Assembly: GCA_029560805.1 (NCBI GenBank)
Contig: JAKQKE010000163.1
Location: 1 to 34,672, forward strand
Reading direction: 5' to 3'
Source of the DNA: Spirochaetota bacterium
GTDB taxonomy: Bacteria; Spirochaetota; Spirochaetia; Treponematales; UBA12059
Length of the DNA stretch: 34,672 nt
Shown here: positions 8,110 through 15,923 of the stretch, piece by piece
Layout: the number at the start of each line of letters is the position of its first letter
Numbering within the stretch: position 1 is the stretch's first letter
Notes under the pieces: generated by a model
Told to the model about the DNA's origin: nothing
The model's database searches: none
The model's input: only the letters and a program-made list of their open reading frames with translations
Position numbers and translations under genes: made by a program

Positions 8110-9399
8110 ATGTATGGCATAGATTTCGGCACGTCCAATACGGTGGTCACGGTTCGGGACGGTACGGGCTCGCGGCTCCTGGACCTCGGCTCGGGTGAGG
8201 TCGTCCCGTCGCTGATGTACTTCGAGCGGGACAGGCGGGCGACGATAGGCGACGAGGCGATAGCCGACTACACCGAGGCGCGGAGCCGCTTCGGGGGCAA
8301 GGCGAACCTGTACAATAGGTACCGCTTCTTCCAGGCGCTCAAGCTGGCGCTCAAGGACACGAGCTTCAAGGGCACGACCATCTTCGGCTCGTTCTGGCCG
8401 GCCGAGTCCCTGGCCGGGCTGTTCCTGCGCGAGGTCAAGCGCAGGGCCGACGCGGCCTCCGGCGTAGCATGCGCGTCGGCCGTGGTCGGAAGGCCCGTCG
8501 TGCTGTCCAGAAAGGCAACACCCGTATCGGACGACGCTGCGGCGGGCGATGTCGAGGAGGCCGTCGTCGCCCGCTACCGCGCGGCCTGCGCCTACGCCGG
8601 CTTCGAGGAGGTACACTTCGTGCCGGAGCCGGTGGCCGCGGCCGCGGGCATGGCCGGGGAGCTGTCCGGCACCGTCCTCGTATTCGACTTCGGCGGCGGC
8701 ACGCTCGACGTGGCGGTGGCCGAGCCGGGAGCCGACGGCGTCCGAATACTGTCGAGCGCCGGCCGGGACCTCGGCGGCTACCTCTTGAACGAGGATGTGT
8801 CGCGGGCCAGGATCACGAGGCATTTCGGCTCCGAGGGCAAGATACGTACGATGAAGGGCAGCTACCTGGACATGCCGCGCTGGATCACCGACCAGGTGGC
8901 CTCGTTCTACGCCCTACCCCTGTCCGACCTGGCCGCCACGAGGCGCCTGATCAAGGAGCTGATCTACGACGCGCGGCCTATCGACAAGCCGCGTCTGCGC
9001 GGCCTGGCCGAGTTCCTCGACCGCAACCTGACCTTCGAGCTGTTCGACGCCATCGACGCGGCCAAGATCGCGCTATCGGTCGGCCAGGAATCGGAGATAG
9101 CCTTCGCCCTGCCGCCGCACGTCTCATTCGTCGAGCGTCTGACGCGGGCCGAGTTCGAGGGCGTCATAGGCCGCAGGGTCGACGAGGCGCGCGCCCTGGT
9201 GCTCGAGGCGCTCGAGCGCTCGGGGAGGCGGCCAGCCGACGTGTCGACGGTCATCCGCGTCGGCGGCTCGTCACGCGTGCCGGCCTTCGCCGCCATGCTC
9301 GAGTCGCTGTTCCCGGGACGCGTCCGGGAAGGCGCCGTGTTCACGAGCATCGCTTCCGGGCTTCTGGCCGCTCACGATTCGGGCCTATCGGCTGCCTAG
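8110..9399 (+). CDS. YegD-like Hsp70-family ATPase without substrate domain
   Basis: A 429-residue actin-fold ATPase. The phosphate-1 loop (YGIDFGTSNTVVTV) is at the N-terminus, phosphate-2 (VFDFGGGTLDVAV) near residue 194, and the adenosine motif (IRVGGSSRVPAF) near residue 382. The protein ends soon after, so the DnaK peptide-binding beta domain and lid are absent, as in Escherichia coli YegD. The role of this class is poorly known. The open frame extends further upstream, but the ATG at 8110 is right because it opens directly with the phosphate-1 loop and has GGGGAG upstream. Its stop overlaps the stop of the converging radical SAM gene by three to four bases. Confidence 0.85.
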   Translation: MYGIDFGTSNTVVTVRDGTGSRLLDLGSGEVVPSLMYFERDRRATIGDEAIADYTEARSRFGGKANLYNRYRFFQALKLALKDTSFKGTTIFGSFWPAESLAGLFLREVKRRADAASGVACASAVVGRPVVLSRKATPVSDDAAAGDVEEAVVARYRAACAYAGFEEVHFVPEPVAAAAGMAGELSGTVLVFDFGGGTLDVAVAEPGADGVRILSSAGRDLGGYLLNEDVSRARITRHFGSEGKIRTMKGSYLDMPRWITDQVASFYALPLSDLAATRRLIKELIYDARPIDKPRLRGLAEFLDRNLTFELFDAIDAAKIALSVGQESEIAFALPPHVSFVERLTRAEFEGVIGRRVDEARALVLEALERSGRRPADVSTVIRVGGSSRVPAFAAMLESLFPGRVREGAVFTSIASGLLAAHDSGLSAA

Positions 9400-11894
9400 G
9401 GTAGCGGTTCAAGCCCTACCCGCAACTCGGGGTAGAGCCCTCGCTTGGCCGCAGCCTTCATCAAGTTGGCTACGTCGTACTTCGAGCCGCAGGCCAGGTC
9501 GATGATGGCCCGGCCCTGAACGGAAGCCTGGAGAGAAGCCGGAATGGAAGCCTCGAGTATGTTGCGCTTCTTCCTACCCTTGTCGGACACCGCGAAGACC
9601 GTAGCGGCCGCGGTCTTCCTGAGCGTATGCGGGATAGCCGACGCGTCCAGGAAGCCCGCGACAAGCCTCGCGGCCTCGGCGTGGCTGGCGCCGGCCAGGC
9701 TCACACGCAGGTACAGGCGCTCGGGGGCCGGCGCCGCGGATCCGACGGCGTAGCCTGCCGTCTCGAGCGCGTCCGGATCGATCGGGGCCGACGACAGGAC
9801 GCGGCACCAGGTATCGCCCCAGGCGCCAGGCAGGCGCTCGAGCCCCGTCTTGTTCTTGAGCAAGGCGTCCTCGGCGGTCCATACCGTATCGACGAGGGCC
9901 GGCAGCGCGGCGTACAGGTCCCTACGGAACAAGGTCGCCGGATACGCCGGATCGGCCGTCGCCGCCTCCCTGGGCAGGGTCGAGCGGACCCAGGTCTCAT
10001 ACGGCCGGCGCTTGGCCGCGACGACGGCCTCGACGGCCCGGAGGTCGGCCTCGGTAGCCGAGCCGAGCCTATGAGCGGCCAGGAAGGCCCTCTCGTCGCC
10101 CTGGCAGGCGCCGCAGGCCGCGCAGTCGCCGCCAAGGCAGCTCGGCCGCTCCAGGTTACTCCTGGCGTCCAGGAAGCGCTCGTAGATTCGGTCGCCGGAG
10201 ACGAGGGGACGCACGAGCGAGTACGGGAACCGGTAGTGGCGGGGCTTCTCGGCGACCAGGGTCGCCAGGCGCTCAGCCGAGCCGAGGAGGCGTTCCCTGG
10301 CGAAGTCCCAGGCGCCGGCCGACAGGGTACGGTCATAGACGTAGCCGCGCTCGGCCATCGCCAGGAGTAGGGCGAAGGAGCCGTCCGGCGCCGACGCGAG
10401 GAGCTGGGACAGGCAGTACTCGTCGAAACGCTCCGGGGCGCGCGCCTCGAAGCCGCCCGATTCGACGATGGCCTCGAAGCGGGAGCGGATGGCGGCGTAG
10501 ACGGCCTCATCGAGGATCAGCGCTTCGTACCGGAGCGGCGTGAACGGCATGCGCACGAGCTCGCCAGCGGAGAACATGACCCGCGGCGGGGCGGCCTGGG
10601 CCGCGACGACACCACGTAGCCACCCGACGAAGGCCGATAGCTCGGCCAGGTCGTCGTCGGCCTCGTAGCCTGATAATATATAGAAGAGCTTGAGCTCGCG
10701 GGCGCCCTCGCGGACCAGGCGCTCGAGCACCGATCGCAGGTCGGCCTCGTCGAGCCCCTTGGAGTAGTAGGCGCGCATGCGCGACGATACGCCCTCGACG
10801 CCGACCGTGAACGATCGCTTACCGGCCGCGACCTCGAAACGTACCAGGGACGGCGAGCGCGCCAGGATGTCGACGCGCTGGCTCTGGAAGCCGACGCCCC
10901 AGAAAATCTTGTGAAGGGACTCGATGACGGCGACGACCTCGCCGTGGGCGTTGAAGTTATAGCTGGCCAGCTCGACCGTATCGACGCCGGTGGCCGCCTT
11001 GAGGCGCTTGGCCTCAGCGACGACTGAGGCGAGCGGCCGCTCCCTGAACGGCTTGCGCTCCCAACCCTCGAAGCAGAACGAGCAGAAACTCGGGCAGCCG
11101 CGGGTGATCTCGAGCCGGCTCGTACCGGCCTCCGCGCCGGCTAGGACCGGTGGCGCTCCCTGGGGGTAGGCGTCCGCCGGGGCCTTGGCCTGATCCACCT
11201 CGATGCGCAGGGCCGTCGGCCAGAAGCCCCTAACCCGCCGGGCGAGCGTCTCAAGCGCCGCGAGCCTGGACGAGCCGCCCGCCAGAGCCGCCGCCGCTAG
11301 ACCTGGTATCAGCTCGCGGACGGCGCCCTCGCCCTCGCCGAAGAACACGGCGTCGACGATCGCGTCGCCGGAGGCCTCGTCGTACTGGGCGGCGCTGGCC
11401 ATCGCGTTCGAGCCGCCGAGCGCGATCAGCGGGAAACGAGCGCCGCCTGCCGCCGCCGAGACGGCGGCATCCCGCTCTCGCCTCGACGCCGGGATGCCCG
11501 ACGCCTCCAGGAAGGGCGCGAGGTTGACGAGTTCCAGGGTGTAGGAGTTCGAGACGAGCAGCGCGTCGTACTCGATCGCCCCGCGGCCCGAGGCCAGGCC
11601 GTGCATCCACGGCACGCCGGCCGCGTCGAGGACGGCCCGGTCGCGCCTGGTCGGGAAGAAGCAGAAGTCCATATAGGCTTCGGGCATGGCGGCCCTCGCC
11701 TCCCGGAACAGGAATTCATGGGGCGTCGAGCGCTCGACGTCGCGGAATGGCGACAGCCGGACGATAAGGATGCGCGAGCGGGCCGAGGCCCAAGCCGGGT
11801 TCCCGAAGGCCGTCTCGCCATGGATGGCGTACAGAGCGTCGGTCGAGAGGCTGTCGCGCGCCTGGCGCTTGAGGAAATCGGAGTAATCGGGCAC
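9396..11894 (-). CDS. Radical SAM protein with N-terminal Rossmann-like domain
   Basis: An 832-residue protein. Residues 40-200 look like the Rossmann-type, B12-binding-like domain common in front of radical SAM cores, but I see no DxHxxG cobalamin motif. The core starts at EITRGCPSFCSFCFEG, where Cys267, Cys271 and Cys274 (CX3CX2C) hold the 4Fe-4S cluster that cleaves S-adenosylmethionine. A second cysteine group (CLGGDCAACGACQ) near residue 585 could bind another cluster or zinc. The C-terminus (about 730-832) resembles the DUF2344-like part of some radical SAM fusions. The layout suits the uncharacterised TIGR03960-like class; the substrate is unknown. The start is GTG, ten bases after the cNMP-binding gene, so the two form an operon. 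Confidence 0.85.
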   Translation of the reverse strand: MPDYSDFLKRQARDSLSTDALYAIHGETAFGNPAWASARSRILIVRLSPFRDVERSTPHEFLFREARAAMPEAYMDFCFFPTRRDRAVLDAAGVPWMHGLASGRGAIEYDALLVSNSYTLELVNLAPFLEASGIPASRRERDAAVSAAAGGARFPLIALGGSNAMASAAQYDEASGDAIVDAVFFGEGEGAVRELIPGLAAAALAGGSSRLAALETLARRVRGFWPTALRIEVDQAKAPADAYPQGAPPVLAGAEAGTSRLEITRGCPSFCSFCFEGWERKPFRERPLASVVAEAKRLKAATGVDTVELASYNFNAHGEVVAVIESLHKIFWGVGFQSQRVDILARSPSLVRFEVAAGKRSFTVGVEGVSSRMRAYYSKGLDEADLRSVLERLVREGARELKLFYILSGYEADDDLAELSAFVGWLRGVVAAQAAPPRVMFSAGELVRMPFTPLRYEALILDEAVYAAIRSRFEAIVESGGFEARAPERFDEYCLSQLLASAPDGSFALLLAMAERGYVYDRTLSAGAWDFARERLLGSAERLATLVAEKPRHYRFPYSLVRPLVSGDRIYERFLDARSNLERPSCLGGDCAACGACQGDERAFLAAHRLGSATEADLRAVEAVVAAKRRPYETWVRSTLPREAATADPAYPATLFRRDLYAALPALVDTVWTAEDALLKNKTGLERLPGAWGDTWCRVLSSAPIDPDALETAGYAVGSAAPAPERLYLRVSLAGASHAEAARLVAGFLDASAIPHTLRKTAAATVFAVSDKGRKKRNILEASIPASLQASVQGRAIIDLACGSKYDVANLMKAAAKRGLYPELRVGLEPLP

Positions 11895-11904
11895 CGCGTC
11901 TACC

Positions 11905-12399
11905 CTATCGGGCGTATTCGGCCGGCTCGTCGCCAGCCGGAACCCGCAGGAAAGCGGTGTGGTTCGGCAACGAGGCGTCGCAGGCCAGCTCGTCCATCCG
12001 CCGGAGACGCCTCGACAGGTCGCGGGCCAGGTTCATCATGACGATGCCGAAGACCTTCGGGTCGCGGGCGTAGACCTCTCGCACGCAACGGTTGGATATG
12101 GTGACGACCTTGACCGGCATGACGGCCGTGACGGTGGCGGCCGTCGGCATTACGTCGAGCAGCTCCATCTCGCCGAAGGTCTGGCCCTCGGGCAGCTCGA
12201 CGATGGACACGCCGCAACGCGTGACGTCCACGCGGCCCTCGGTGATGAAGTAGATCGAATCGTTGGGTTGGCCTTCGCGGATGATGACCTCGCCGGCTTC
12301 GAAGATCGCGGTGCCCATCAAAGGCCGGATGAGGCCGATCTGCTCAGCGCTCAAGCCGCCGAACAACGAATAGGCCTGTAACGCCGCCGTGTCTACCAT
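11905..12399 (-). CDS. Cyclic-nucleotide-binding (CRP-type) single-domain protein
   Basis: A 164-residue protein made almost wholly of one cNMP-binding fold: LFGGLSAEQIGLI at the start, then EGQPNDSIYFITEGRV, and the phosphate-binding cassette at about residues 84-97 (EGQTFGEMELLDVMP). The usual Arg of the cAMP-binding cassette is not obvious at its expected place (DVMPTAAT), so the ligand may differ or binding may be weak. There is no DNA-binding domain. The C-terminal LARDLSRRLRRMDE helix is typical of small treponemal members. The open frame continues upstream, but MVDTAALQAYSLFGGL is the natural family start. No Shine-Dalgarno lies before it, and a minus-strand TATACT (12404-12409) sits four bases upstream. 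It shares a transcript with the radical SAM gene. Confidence 0.8.
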   Translation of the reverse strand: MVDTAALQAYSLFGGLSAEQIGLIRPLMGTAIFEAGEVIIREGQPNDSIYFITEGRVDVTRCGVSIVELPEGQTFGEMELLDVMPTAATVTAVMPVKVVTISNRCVREVYARDPKVFGIVMMNLARDLSRRLRRMDELACDASLPNHTAFLRVPAGDEPAEYAR

Positions 12400-12430
12400 A
12401 TCTAGTATACTGTACCATATTAGCAGCACA

Positions 12431-12459
12431 GTGACAATGATCATTTTATCTCGTATAGT
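12431..12459 (+). promoter_or_regulatory. Sigma-70-type promoter of the diguanylate cyclase
   Basis: GTGACA (12431-12436), a 17-base spacer and TATAGT (12454-12459) lie just before GGGAG and the ATG at 12481. Match and spacing are good for a housekeeping promoter. Confidence 0.6.
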
Positions 12460-12480
12460 TGCATGCATGGGAGACGGCAT

Positions 12481-13878
12481 ATGCACGCCATAAGGCAGCG
12501 GTCGGAAGCCGCCAAGGTACGCCGTACGTTCTACTCGATAAGCCTGCTTATCGTCATCGTCGTCTTCATCGTATTCACTACCTCCCACTTCACCTCGCTC
12601 AAGCGCCAGAACGACGAGAGCTTCAAGAGGCTCGAAGAACTCATGGTCACCATGACCAAGGTGTACCTGAAGGATACCGTGAGCCGCACCTTGGCGGATA
12701 TAGACCTCGAGCGGAAGATGATCAGGCTGGATCTGCAGGTGGCCGCTGGAGACGCCGAGGCCGAGAGCAGAGCCGACGAACTGGTCAAGGCTCGCTCCAT
12801 CGTCAGGATCAGGGAGACTCGCCTTATAGAAGACGGCTACCTCTGGGCCAGCGAGCTGCTCACCCCGGCCGGCGGCCGGGACTACGCCAGGCGCATCGCA
12901 CACGGGCGCTATCCCGATTCCGAGGGTACGCTCCTGTCGACCGAAGCTTCGTCGGGTTTGAACGCCTCGCAATACCGGGAGGAACTCGACGGCCTATTGG
13001 CGGACGGAGAGGTCTACTATACCTACTACACGCCAAAAAACGGCGAGCCGCTACCGTCGCGGATGCTGGTCTACGCCGCCCTATATCCGGATTTCTCTTG
13101 GATCGTGGCCACCGGCGTCTACATCGACGACATCGAGCGCACCATCCTGCTCGAGCGGAAGATAGCGGAGGCCGACCTCGAGGCGAACGCCGCGTCGAGC
13201 ATTACGACCCTCGTGCTGGCGCTACTGGCAGTCCTCGGGCTGGTCATAGCGGTCGACCAGGCGACGGCCCGCGTCATCGCGGCGAGCTACGAGCGCATCA
13301 CCGCCACCGAGAAGGCGCTCAGAGTGGAGAAGGCCAGGGTCGAGGAAGCCTATTCGATGATGAAGGAGCTGGCTGAGCGCGACGAACTGACCGGACTACG
13401 CAACCGCCGATCGGGGGCCAACCGGCTTGCGCTCGAGAACGCGCGTTCGAGCCGTTCCTCCGCGCCGTTCTGCGTGGCCATCGGGGACATCGACCACTTC
13501 AAGGCGTTCAACGACCTGCACGGCCACGAGACCGGGGACCTCGTGCTCAAGCATGTCGCGGGCGCCGTCGAGCGCAGCGTCAGAATGGAAGACATGGCTG
13601 CGCGCTGGGGCGGCGAGGAATTCCTGATCCTGCTCTCGGGTGACTCGCTGCCCGCCGCGCTCGAGGCCAGCGACCGAATACGCAAGGCAGTGTCGGCCGA
13701 AGCCGTTACGGTGGGGACGGAGAGGCTCCATATATCGATGACGATAGGCGTAGCGGAGTTCGCCAAGGGCGAGCCTATCGACGAGCTGATAGCCAGGGCC
13801 GACGCTGCCATGTATAAAGGAAAAGCGGCGGGACGCGACATCGTCGTCGCAGCCCCGCCGCCCCGAGCGCGCTCATGA
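12481..13878 (+). CDS. Membrane diguanylate cyclase with extracytoplasmic Cache-like sensor
   Basis: A 465-residue protein with a membrane helix near residues 16-35, a periplasmic sensor of about 190 residues with a single-Cache look (DGYLWASELL, YYTYYTPKNGEPLPSRM, SWIVATGVYIDDIE), a second membrane helix at about 233-255, a coiled coil and a C-terminal GGDEF domain. The active-site signature is GGEEF near residue 377. The inhibitory I-site RMED lies exactly five residues before it, so product feedback is expected. It makes c-di-GMP from two GTP in response to an external ligand. The ATG at 12481 is chosen over one at 12463 because GGGAG sits seven bases before it. The stop overlaps the converging CD3324-type gene by six bases. 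Confidence 0.9.
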   Translation: MHAIRQRSEAAKVRRTFYSISLLIVIVVFIVFTTSHFTSLKRQNDESFKRLEELMVTMTKVYLKDTVSRTLADIDLERKMIRLDLQVAAGDAEAESRADELVKARSIVRIRETRLIEDGYLWASELLTPAGGRDYARRIAHGRYPDSEGTLLSTEASSGLNASQYREELDGLLADGEVYYTYYTPKNGEPLPSRMLVYAALYPDFSWIVATGVYIDDIERTILLERKIAEADLEANAASSITTLVLALLAVLGLVIAVDQATARVIAASYERITATEKALRVEKARVEEAYSMMKELAERDELTGLRNRRSGANRLALENARSSRSSAPFCVAIGDIDHFKAFNDLHGHETGDLVLKHVAGAVERSVRMEDMAARWGGEEFLILLSGDSLPAALEASDRIRKAVSAEAVTVGTERLHISMTIGVAEFAKGEPIDELIARADAAMYKGKAAGRDIVVAAPPPRARS

Positions 13879-14148
13879 AGCGCGCCGGTTACAGTATAGG
13901 ATCTTCCTAATGCCGTCGGCCGATAGGCAGTACTCGTCGGCCAGCTCATCGATGGTACGTCCGCAGGCCTTCGCCTCTCGAATAGCCGCGTTGCGCCTGT
14001 CCAGCTCGTCCCTGGCGCCGTTCTTCTGGCCCCATCCGAGACGCTCCGGCCCCTGCCTGGGTACATAGACCAAGGCGCCCTGCACGTACTTCTGTATTTC
14101 GCTCAGTAATTCGGGAGGCAATACGCCGTCCGCATTCAAATATGGCAT
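13873..14148 (-). CDS. CD3324-family small DNA-binding-like protein
   Basis: A 91-residue protein that matches the family named after Clostridioides difficile CD3324. It starts MPYLNADGVLPPELL, then EIQKYVQGALVYVPR, a GWGQKNGARDELDRRN segment, and ends in a resolvase-like helix-turn-helix (TIDELADEYCLSADGIRKILY). The family is widespread in Firmicutes and spirochaetes, and its function is not established; a small transcription factor is a fair guess. The ATG at 14148 has GAGGA seven bases upstream. The frame runs a little further upstream, but the family begins at MPY. Confidence 0.8.
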   Translation of the reverse strand: MPYLNADGVLPPELLSEIQKYVQGALVYVPRQGPERLGWGQKNGARDELDRRNAAIREAKACGRTIDELADEYCLSADGIRKILYCNRRAS

Positions 14149-14457
14149 GATCGTTCCTCGAAGGATGTACGTTACATCCGCCAATGACCGCGAGGAGGAA
14201 CGAGCTATGGTGGGCTTTCCTCTTCGCTACGCCTCGGCGGCGCCATGGGTCAGGGGGCTATCGACTGCTCGGTTTCGGATCATTATCATAGTGAACCTCC
14301 ATGTATCGCGAAGATGCGGAGCATCCTATCACAAGCCCACATACGTGTAAACGGATCGAATCGATATAATCGATCATTCCACTCGCCTGGGGAGGAAAGA
14401 TCCGATAGACGCGTACTGTCGCTTTTCCGGGCGGCGGCGCCGTGGTATAGTGATCAT
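14149..14457. other. Intergenic region before the structured locus
   Basis: About 310 bases with no firm gene. It holds the two antisense small frames described for 14227-14289, a consensus TATAAT on the plus strand at 14365-14370 set in a near-palindrome (GATCGAATCGATATAATCGA), and a TATAGT at 14446-14451. Either hexamer could start transcripts reading into the hairpin locus. The -35 boxes are poor in both cases. Confidence 0.35.
14227..14289 (-). CDS. Possible 20-residue leader peptide upstream of the CD3324-type gene
   Basis: GGAGG six bases before an ATG opens a 20-codon frame (MIMIRNRAVDSP...) on the same strand as the CD3324-type gene, ending about 80 bases before it. A plus-strand frame (14207-14350, 47 codons, also with GGAGG) covers the same DNA in antisense, so at most one is likely to be real. 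I recognise neither peptide. Confidence 0.25.
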   Translation of the reverse strand: MIMIRNRAVDSPLTHGAAEA

Positions 14458-14509
14458 GCCGGCATTACCAACATCTTGGCGCGCGAGCGCCGGAGAAAGG
14501 AGGTGATCG

Positions 14510-14545
14510 ATGATCGACTTTGCCAGGAGGGCTTCGGCCCTCTGA
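14510..14545 (+). CDS. Eleven-residue ORF within the structured locus
   Basis: The ATG follows the extended Shine-Dalgarno (14494-14508). The peptide reads MIDFARRASAL and has two adjacent AGG arginine codons that create an internal AGGAGG. Its last codons and stop lie in the UUCG hairpin. The size, placement before a terminator and rare-codon pair fit a leader peptide, but translation is unproven. Confidence 0.3.
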   Translation: MIDFARRASAL

Positions 14546-14553
14546 ACGAGTCC

Positions 14554-14586
14554 GCGGCCGCTCCGAATGGGGCGGCCGCCTTGTTT
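14554..14586 (+). terminator. Strong intrinsic terminator
   Basis: GCGGCCGCTCC (14554-14564) pairs with GGGGCGGCCGC (14569-14579) around a GAAT loop, giving an 11-bp stem that includes one G-T pair. CTTGTTT follows. The tail is short and interrupted. It lies 80 bases before the metallophosphoesterase start, so it either ends a small RNA or acts as an attenuator. Confidence 0.6.
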
Positions 14587-14665
14587 AAAAACCAATAGGC
14601 TTCGTGACACTACGGATCGCTTGACCGTCCGGCGAGCGCGTCGTAGGCTAAGCGCGGAGGCTCCG

Positions 14666-15880
14666 ATGAAATCGACGAAAGGCGAACAGGTCTGGCTAGC
14701 CGCCGGTGCGGCTAGCGCGGCCATGGCTGCGTTCCTGGTATGGGCATTCGCCCAGCCCGGCACGCTCGGCATGTACCGATGGGGGTACCGAGCGCCGGTG
14801 CTCGGCCTGATAGCGCTCGGCGCGCTACCTATCGTCGCGGCGGCGGCCGCCAGGGCCCTGAGCCGAACCAAGGGCGCGGCGCCGAGGATAGCGACCGGCA
14901 TCGTCTTCGCCGCGTCGGCCGTCACGCTCCTGACGGCAATCTCCGTATCCGCGTACATTTTCACGAACGCGTACGGCCGGGCGGCATCGCCTGATCGCCC
15001 GACGACCATAGCCCCGAGCGACGGTATCCCTAGACGTACGGGCGCCGACGGCGAACCGATCCTCAGGGTAGCCGTCTCTTCGGATGGGCACTACGGCCGC
15101 GACGCGTCGAACGCCGAGGCCAGGAGCGCTATTCTACGGCTATCCGAGGTGGAGCATCGCTCGGGCGGGCTCGACGCCTTTATCAACCTCGGCGACATCG
15201 TCGAGATGGGCATGGAGGCTGACGATTGGCGGGAGGCCATCGAGTCGATACGGCGCGACGCCCCGACCCTGCCCTTCCTGGCCCTGCTCGGCAACCATGA
15301 CGCGCTCATAGGCGGCTACGCCCGCTGGCAGGCCGCATTCGGGCCGAAAGGCGGCTCTTCGGCGCCTACCGGCCCGAGCCCATCGTCATGGCGAATCGAC
15401 GCCGGACGCGTCCACTTCATAGCCCTCGACCTGCTCTGGGGTCCTGAAGGCTTCGGCGCCAAGGAGAAGGCCTGGCTCGTCGCCCAGCTGACGGCTATCC
15501 CGCCGTCGGATTACACGGTCGTACTTTCGCACTGCTTCTTCTATAGCTCCGGCTATGTCGATGAGGAGACGGGAATGGCCTGGTACGATCACGCCGACAT
15601 GCTGCGCGAGGTAGCGCCGCTCATAGCCGGAAAGGCCGACCTCGTCATCTCCGGGCACAATCACTATATGGAATGGATTGAAGCCGACGGCACCGCGTGG
15701 GCCGTAGTCGGCGCGCTTGGCGGCAAGCCCGACCCCGTGCCCAGCTACGTCTCGCCAGGCTCGGTCTGGCGGAACCAGGGCGTCTTCGGAAGGCTCGTGC
15801 TCGAACTGACGCCCGACGGCCTCGCCTGCGAGTTCCAGGATCAGGACGGCACGCCGCTGTTCAACCGAGTCCTGCGATAG
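14666..15880 (+). CDS. Membrane-anchored calcineurin-like metallophosphoesterase
   Basis: A 404-residue protein. About 110 N-terminal residues form three hydrophobic segments (WLAAGAASAAMAAFLVWAF, APVLGLIALGALPIVAAAA, TGIVFAASAVTLLTAISVSA). The catalytic domain then shows the five dimetal blocks: SSDGHYG, GDIVEM, GNHDA, SHCFFYS and SGHNHY. The first block is DGH, close to the usual DxH. Substrates of this fold include phosphoesters, nucleotides and phospholipids; which applies here is unknown. The topology suggests the active site lies next to the membrane. The ATG has GGAGG five bases upstream; the longer open frame upstream runs through the terminator and is not credible as coding. Confidence 0.85.
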   Translation: MKSTKGEQVWLAAGAASAAMAAFLVWAFAQPGTLGMYRWGYRAPVLGLIALGALPIVAAAAARALSRTKGAAPRIATGIVFAASAVTLLTAISVSAYIFTNAYGRAASPDRPTTIAPSDGIPRRTGADGEPILRVAVSSDGHYGRDASNAEARSAILRLSEVEHRSGGLDAFINLGDIVEMGMEADDWREAIESIRRDAPTLPFLALLGNHDALIGGYARWQAAFGPKGGSSAPTGPSPSSWRIDAGRVHFIALDLLWGPEGFGAKEKAWLVAQLTAIPPSDYTVVLSHCFFYSSGYVDEETGMAWYDHADMLREVAPLIAGKADLVISGHNHYMEWIEADGTAWAVVGALGGKPDPVPSYVSPGSVWRNQGVFGRLVLELTPDGLACEFQDQDGTPLFNRVLR

Positions 15881-15923
15881 CCCGGGCTTGAGCATGGAAC
15901 GCCCTTCCCGATAGGATGGCGCC

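Larger units (their letters stand above)
14458..14586 (+). ncRNA. Candidate structured small RNA or leader with a maximal Shine-Dalgarno
   Basis: After a TATAGT hexamer (14446-14451) the strand shows, in order: a hairpin GGCGC-GCGA-GCGCC (GNRA loop, 14478-14491); AGAAAGGAGGTGATC (14494-14508), which matches the complement of the usual 16S rRNA 3' tail in bacteria with the CCUCCUUUCU end; a tiny ORF; a UUCG-loop hairpin GAGGGC-TTCG-GCCCTC (14527-14542); and a strong terminator. The ends are guesses. It could be an independent RNA or an attenuating leader of the metallophosphoesterase gene. I do not recognise it as a known family. Confidence 0.4.

Noticed and set aside
12463-12480. Earlier ATG for the diguanylate cyclase
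   Set aside because: It overlaps the region just after the -10 box and has no Shine-Dalgarno, whereas the ATG at 12481 has GGGAG at good spacing.
14389-14399. GGGGAGGAAAG, like the opening of bacterial RNase P RNA
   Set aside because: The later conserved blocks of RNase P RNA are absent, and a terminator follows within 200 bases, too soon for that RNA.
14494-14508. Reverse complement could be the 3' end of a 16S rRNA gene
   Set aside because: The bases before it on the minus strand do not match the conserved 16S terminal helix, so this is an extended Shine-Dalgarno, not rRNA.
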